Source: Deltaproteobacteria bacterium
Lineage (GTDB): Bacteria; Desulfobacterota; Syntrophia; Syntrophales; Smithellaceae
Length of the DNA stretch: 8,553 nt
Assembly (NCBI GenBank): GCA_011046295.1
Contig: DSAV01000222.1
Span: 1-8,553, forward strand
Reading direction: 5' to 3'
Position numbers and translations under genes: made by a program. Below, piece by piece: positions 6,586 through 8,553 of this stretch (the first letter of the stretch is position 1; every line of letters starts with the position of its first letter). The notes below the pieces were generated by a model. It saw nothing but the letters and a program-made list of their open reading frames with translations, had not been told where the DNA came from and did no database searches.

Positions 6586-6613
6586 TCACTGGTCACTAGT
6601 CATTGGTCATTAG
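6586..6613. repeat. Four tandem 7-bp units TCAYTRG
   Basis: The units are TCACTGG, TCACTAG, TCATTGG and TCATTAG in direct succession, all combinations of two Y/R positions. They sit in the 210-bp gap between DUF2442 and the third antitoxin. The rest of that gap (6487-6585 and 6614-6696) shows no gene; around 6529-6555 there is a small CAGC/GCTG hairpin in a GC-rich stretch. Confidence 0.7.
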
Positions 6614-6682
6614 TTAAGTTGGAAAGATGGCTCACTCTTGCCAGTGACAAATAGCCCAAAATAACCATTATGGAAAATTAAA

Positions 6683-6689
6683 AAGGGGG
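6683..6689 (+). promoter_or_regulatory. Ribosome binding site of the third antitoxin
   Basis: A purine-rich AAGGGGG run lies about 7 bp before ATG 6697 and supports that start for this very small gene. Confidence 0.6.
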
Positions 6690-6696
6690 TGTTTAT

Positions 6697-6882
6697 ATGG
6701 GCTTGCTTAAAGAAGTGACCATAGAAACCATAAAACGGCTACCTGATGAGTGTTCGGCAGAAGACATAATGTATAAGGTAAACTTTGTTGCGCAGGTTCT
6801 TGAAGGACTTAGAGATGCTGAAAGCGGGAAGTTGGTGACCGCAGAGGAACTTCTAAACAGAGTCGAACAATGGGCAAAATAA
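6697..6882 (+). CDS. Small antitoxin-like protein (RelE/ParE partner)
   Basis: A 61-residue acidic, helical protein. The stretch IKRLPDECSAEDIMYKVNFV (12-31) followed by EGLRDAESGKLVTAEELLNR (36-55) and a C-terminal W matches the short antitoxins that sit directly before RelE/ParE-type toxins. The identity is supported by what follows: the toxin ATG at 6870 overlaps the last 13 bases of this gene, the tight coupling expected of such a pair. No HTH or ribbon-helix-helix domain can be defined with certainty. The toxin is destroyed by a replacement or insertion, so this antitoxin has no working neighbour. A ribosome binding site and an undamaged frame suggest that it may still be made. Confidence 0.75.
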   Translation: MGLLKEVTIETIKRLPDECSAEDIMYKVNFVAQVLEGLRDAESGKLVTAEELLNRVEQWAK

Positions 6883-6928
6883 AATGGACAGAGAAGGCGA
6901 GTAGTATAACTTATAGTAACTATTCTGC

Positions 6929-6982
6929 CACAGATTCACACAGATGAACGCAGCTAGGTTTAAATACAAAGAAATCACAGAT
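6929..6982. repeat. CACAGAT-containing stretch within the broken toxin gene
   Basis: Three exact copies of CACAGAT at 6929-6935, 6939-6945 and 6976-6982 lie between the toxin 5' fragment and the inverted-repeat element. The first two resemble the dispersed CACAGATT-type intergenic repeats seen in many environmental genomes. This is likely separate from the MITE-like element that follows. Confidence 0.45.
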
Positions 6983-6988
6983 ATTATT

Positions 6989-7108
6989 GAGGCTCTTGCA
7001 AAAGTCCCAGTTCTGTCATTCCCACAGCGATTCTGAGCGGGAATCTGGTTTAGAACCATATCCCCGATAAAGGCATTCGGGGATGACAAATAGTTTTGCA
7101 AGAGGCTC
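6989..7108. mobile_element. 120-bp MITE-like inverted-repeat element inside the toxin gene
   Basis: The ends are 15-bp inverted repeats: GAGGCTCTTGCAAAA (6989-7003) and TTTTGCAAGAGGCTC (7094-7108), matching at 14 of 15 positions. A second nested inverted repeat is TGTCATTCCC (7014-7023) against GGGGATGACA (7079-7088), 9 of 10. Two inner hairpins follow: ATTCCC/GGGAAT (7018-7023 with 7039-7044) and CCCCGA/TCGGGG (7062-7067 with 7077-7082). No coding sequence is present, so mobilisation would need a transposase from elsewhere. No clear target-site duplication is seen. It could be a non-autonomous transposon or a dispersed palindromic repeat. Confidence 0.72.
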
Positions 7109-7230
7109 CAGAATTACAGAATTGTTTACAGGGTTATAGAACCTAATGAACATGTTGAAATACTCGCAGTAGTTCATGGCGCTCGTGAGATTAAAGGAAT
7201 ATTACGCCAGGAATGGGAACTGTAGTTGGT

Positions 7231-8220
7231 ATGACAGGTATAAATAAAGAGAAGTTGAAAGAAGCTATTAACCGTTTCGATGCCATCAAGATCATGGTCA
7301 TCGGCGATGTCATGATGGATGAGTTTATATGGGGCAAGGTATCTCGCATTTCTCCTGAGGCGCCGATACCGGTGGTTGATGTAAGGGATGAGTCCCGGAT
7401 GCTGGGAGGGGCGGGAAACGTAGTGCACAATATCTGTTCGCTCGGCGCACAGGCCGCTCTTTGTGCAGTCGTAGGGAGGGATGAGATGGGACGCCGCGTG
7501 GTCAGGGAGCTACGGAAACTTGGCTGTCCCGCCGAAGGCATCGTGGTCGAGGAATCGAGGCCAACTACAGTCAAAACACGTATTGTAGCCCATGGACAGC
7601 AAGTAGTGCGTTTTGATCGAGAAAATCGGGGCAAAATAGCAGAAGAGAGTATCGAAAAGATCTTATCCTGTGTCCGCGATAACCTCGCCGATACCTCCGC
7701 CGTTATAATTTCAGATTACGCAAAGGGAGTGGTTTGTTCGAAGTTGATGGATGGCTTAAGGCCCCTTCTGTCCAAAAATAAGGTTATCTGGGCCGTAGAT
7801 CCCAAGGTGCGGGATGTGCGCCTTTTCAAGGGGGTGACTATTTTTACCCCGAACCAGCTTGAGGCGGAAAGCATAACGGGTATCAGGATTGATTCAAACG
7901 AATCACTGGCCCGGGCCGGGGAAAAACTGAGGAAACTGATCCAATGTAAGGCCGTCCTTGTTACCCGTGGAGAGGCCGGCATGGCGCTTATCGAGAAAGG
8001 GCAGGGGATGTATTTCATCCCCACGGTGGCCAGAGAGGTTTATGATGTCACGGGTGCCGGGGACACAGTGATTGCTGCCATGACCATGGGACTTGCCGCC
8101 GGCCTTACCCCGCGCGAGGCAGCTACCCTGGCGAATTTTGCCGCCGGCATCGTGGTGGGGAAAATAGGCACGGCAGTTGTACGGGCTGAAGAACTGATAA
8201 ATGCCATTACCGATCTATGA
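7231..8220 (+). CDS. hldA: D-glycero-beta-D-manno-heptose-7-phosphate kinase (HldA / RfaE domain I)
   Basis: A PfkB/ribokinase-family kinase that phosphorylates D-glycero-D-manno-heptose 7-phosphate at O-1, a step toward ADP-heptose for LPS inner core. From ATG 7231 (329 residues): VIGDVMMDEF with its GD pair at 23-32, SRISPEAPIPVV at 38-49 (nearly the same as in E. coli HldE), GGAGN at 59-63, SDYAKG at 161-166, TPNQLEAE at 206-213, and DVTGAGDT at 272-279 with the catalytic Asp in the GAGDT anion hole. The protein ends after the kinase domain, so it is the monofunctional HldA type; the adenylyltransferase (HldC) must be encoded elsewhere. ATG 7213 is also possible and adds MGTVVG, but that stretch lies within the toxin remnant and the 7231 start gives the family's usual distance to VIGD. 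Neither start has a strong ribosome binding site. It is more GC-rich than the neighbouring genes. Confidence 0.93.
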   Translation: MTGINKEKLKEAINRFDAIKIMVIGDVMMDEFIWGKVSRISPEAPIPVVDVRDESRMLGGAGNVVHNICSLGAQAALCAVVGRDEMGRRVVRELRKLGCPAEGIVVEESRPTTVKTRIVAHGQQVVRFDRENRGKIAEESIEKILSCVRDNLADTSAVIISDYAKGVVCSKLMDGLRPLLSKNKVIWAVDPKVRDVRLFKGVTIFTPNQLEAESITGIRIDSNESLARAGEKLRKLIQCKAVLVTRGEAGMALIEKGQGMYFIPTVAREVYDVTGAGDTVIAAMTMGLAAGLTPREAATLANFAAGIVVGKIGTAVVRAEELINAITDL

Positions 8221-8229
8221 TTATTCACA

Positions 8230-8252
8230 GCAAAGGCGCAAAGGGCGCAGAG
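8230..8252. repeat. Short GCAAAGG-type direct repeats after hldA
   Basis: GCAAAGGC, GCAAAGGGC and GCAGAG follow each other directly 10 bp after the hldA stop. Strings of this kind are common dispersed intergenic repeats; no function is evident. Confidence 0.4.
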
Positions 8253-8285
8253 ATTAATTAGTTTCCATTCGGGAACCCTAAAAAA

Positions 8286-8390
8286 TTCCCCCTCCCTCGA
8301 CGGGAGGGGGTCAGGGGGAGGGTGAAGTAAAGAAAAATCAAGAGCTTATCCCCCCACCCTAACCCTCTCCCGCCAGGGGAGAGGGAAAAA
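8286..8390. repeat. Pair of inverted REP-like hairpins
   Basis: Hairpin A has a perfect 9-bp stem, CCCCCTCCC (8288-8296) with GGGAGGGGG (8302-8310), and a 5-nt loop. Hairpin B is CCCTCTCCC (8363-8371) with GGGAGAGGG (8377-8385), also a 5-nt loop. Sequence around B is an imperfect reverse complement of that around A, including the outer TCAGGGGGAGGGTG and CCCACCCTAACC parts, so the two form a larger inverted repeat of about 105 bp. This is like REP/BIME elements. Either hairpin might weaken transcription past hldA, but no T-run follows, so a standard terminator is not supported. Confidence 0.75.
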
Positions 8391-8553
8391 TCTGGGTTTT
8401 TTGAGCTTTGGGATTTGTCATTGATTTGAACTTTAACCCAAGTTTACCACAGTCATAGTTAAAAGTTTAGGAAAACCAATATGTTAAGCTAATAATGGGC
8501 ATATTTATGGGCACTACAAATTTTACTGCTCTGTCATTTGAGTTGGCACAGGA
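8391..8553. other. Gene-free right edge; possible start of an unseen gene
   Basis: This is the end of the 333-bp stretch after hldA. It is AT-rich, with no recognisable RNA or repeat. A frame from ATG 8495 (or ATG 8507) stays open to the window edge, encoding MGIFMGTTNFTALSFELAQ, but has no ribosome binding site and no family match that I recognise. It may be the 5' end of a gene or chance. Confidence 0.2.

Larger units (their letters stand above)
6870..7225 (+). pseudogene. RelE/ParE-type toxin gene, interrupted
   Basis: The 5' fragment starts at ATG 6870 (MGKIKWTEKASS, the common ParE/RelE opening) and then runs into unrelated sequence, stopping at 6945-6947. The 3' fragment, in another frame, is open from 7094 to the TAG at 7223-7225; family sequence starts at 7112 with NYRIVYRVIEPNEHVEI and continues with LAVVHGARE to QEWEL. 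An intact toxin would have about 55-60 residues between these parts, so the centre is missing and about 205 bp of foreign sequence (roughly 6906-7111) stand in its place. That foreign stretch includes a 120-bp inverted-repeat element. In the family the toxin cleaves mRNA (RelE) or poisons gyrase (ParE); neither is possible here. The 3' end overlaps the first possible start of hldA. Confidence 0.82.

Noticed and set aside
6586..6613. CRISPR-like repeat tract
   Set aside because: Units are 7 bp, without spacers, and vary in sequence; there are no cas genes.
8288..8310. Rho-independent terminator of hldA
   Set aside because: The stem is strong but is followed by a G-rich run and not by T residues; a REP-like pair explains it better.

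Overview
The window looks like a chromosomal piece of a Gram-negative bacterium. The main reason is an intact D-glycero-D-manno-heptose 7-phosphate kinase gene (hldA/rfaE1 type), which serves the LPS inner core, next to a cell-surface glycan gene cluster. The dispersed repeats (a TTTTGCAAGAGGCTC-ended palindromic element, paired GGGAGGGGG hairpins, CACAGAT and GCAAAGG strings) resemble those I associate with Desulfobacterota/Nitrospirota-type genomes. That placement is only an impression, and no taxon can be fixed from this sequence.

Region 1 (1-5051) is a glycan-modification cluster. On the plus strand an FkbM-like methyltransferase reading frame with a damaged or missing 5' end is followed after 16 bp by a radical SAM/SPASM protein. 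On the minus strand lies a leftward operon of three glycosyltransferase genes: a large two-domain glycosyltransferase (5051-3420), a GT10 fucosyltransferase-like protein (3336-2377) and a GT2-type enzyme with a GT7-like C-terminal motif (2373-1573). The plus and minus units converge and overlap by 11 bp. Together they look suited to building and decorating an O-antigen, capsule or glycoprotein glycan.

Region 2 (5052-7225) is a decayed toxin-antitoxin island. It holds a HigA-type antitoxin with no HigB, a second XRE antitoxin preceded by a HigB/Gp49-type toxin gene with an internal out-of-frame deletion, an orphan DUF2442 protein, and a third small antitoxin whose overlapping RelE/ParE toxin gene has lost its middle to a roughly 200-bp stretch that includes a 120-bp inverted-repeat (MITE-like) element. 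All three antitoxin-like frames are open and no toxin is intact. This repeated loss of toxins with retention of antitoxins is the most interesting pattern here.

Region 3 (7231-8553) is hldA, whose upstream sequence is partly the 3' end of the broken toxin gene. It is followed by 333 bp without a convincing gene that carries two REP-like GC-rich hairpins in inverted orientation.

Several regulatory candidates sit in the 186-bp divergent gap at 5052-5237: a sigma70-like promoter for the glycosyltransferase operon with a palindrome over its -35, and two further palindromes in front of higA.
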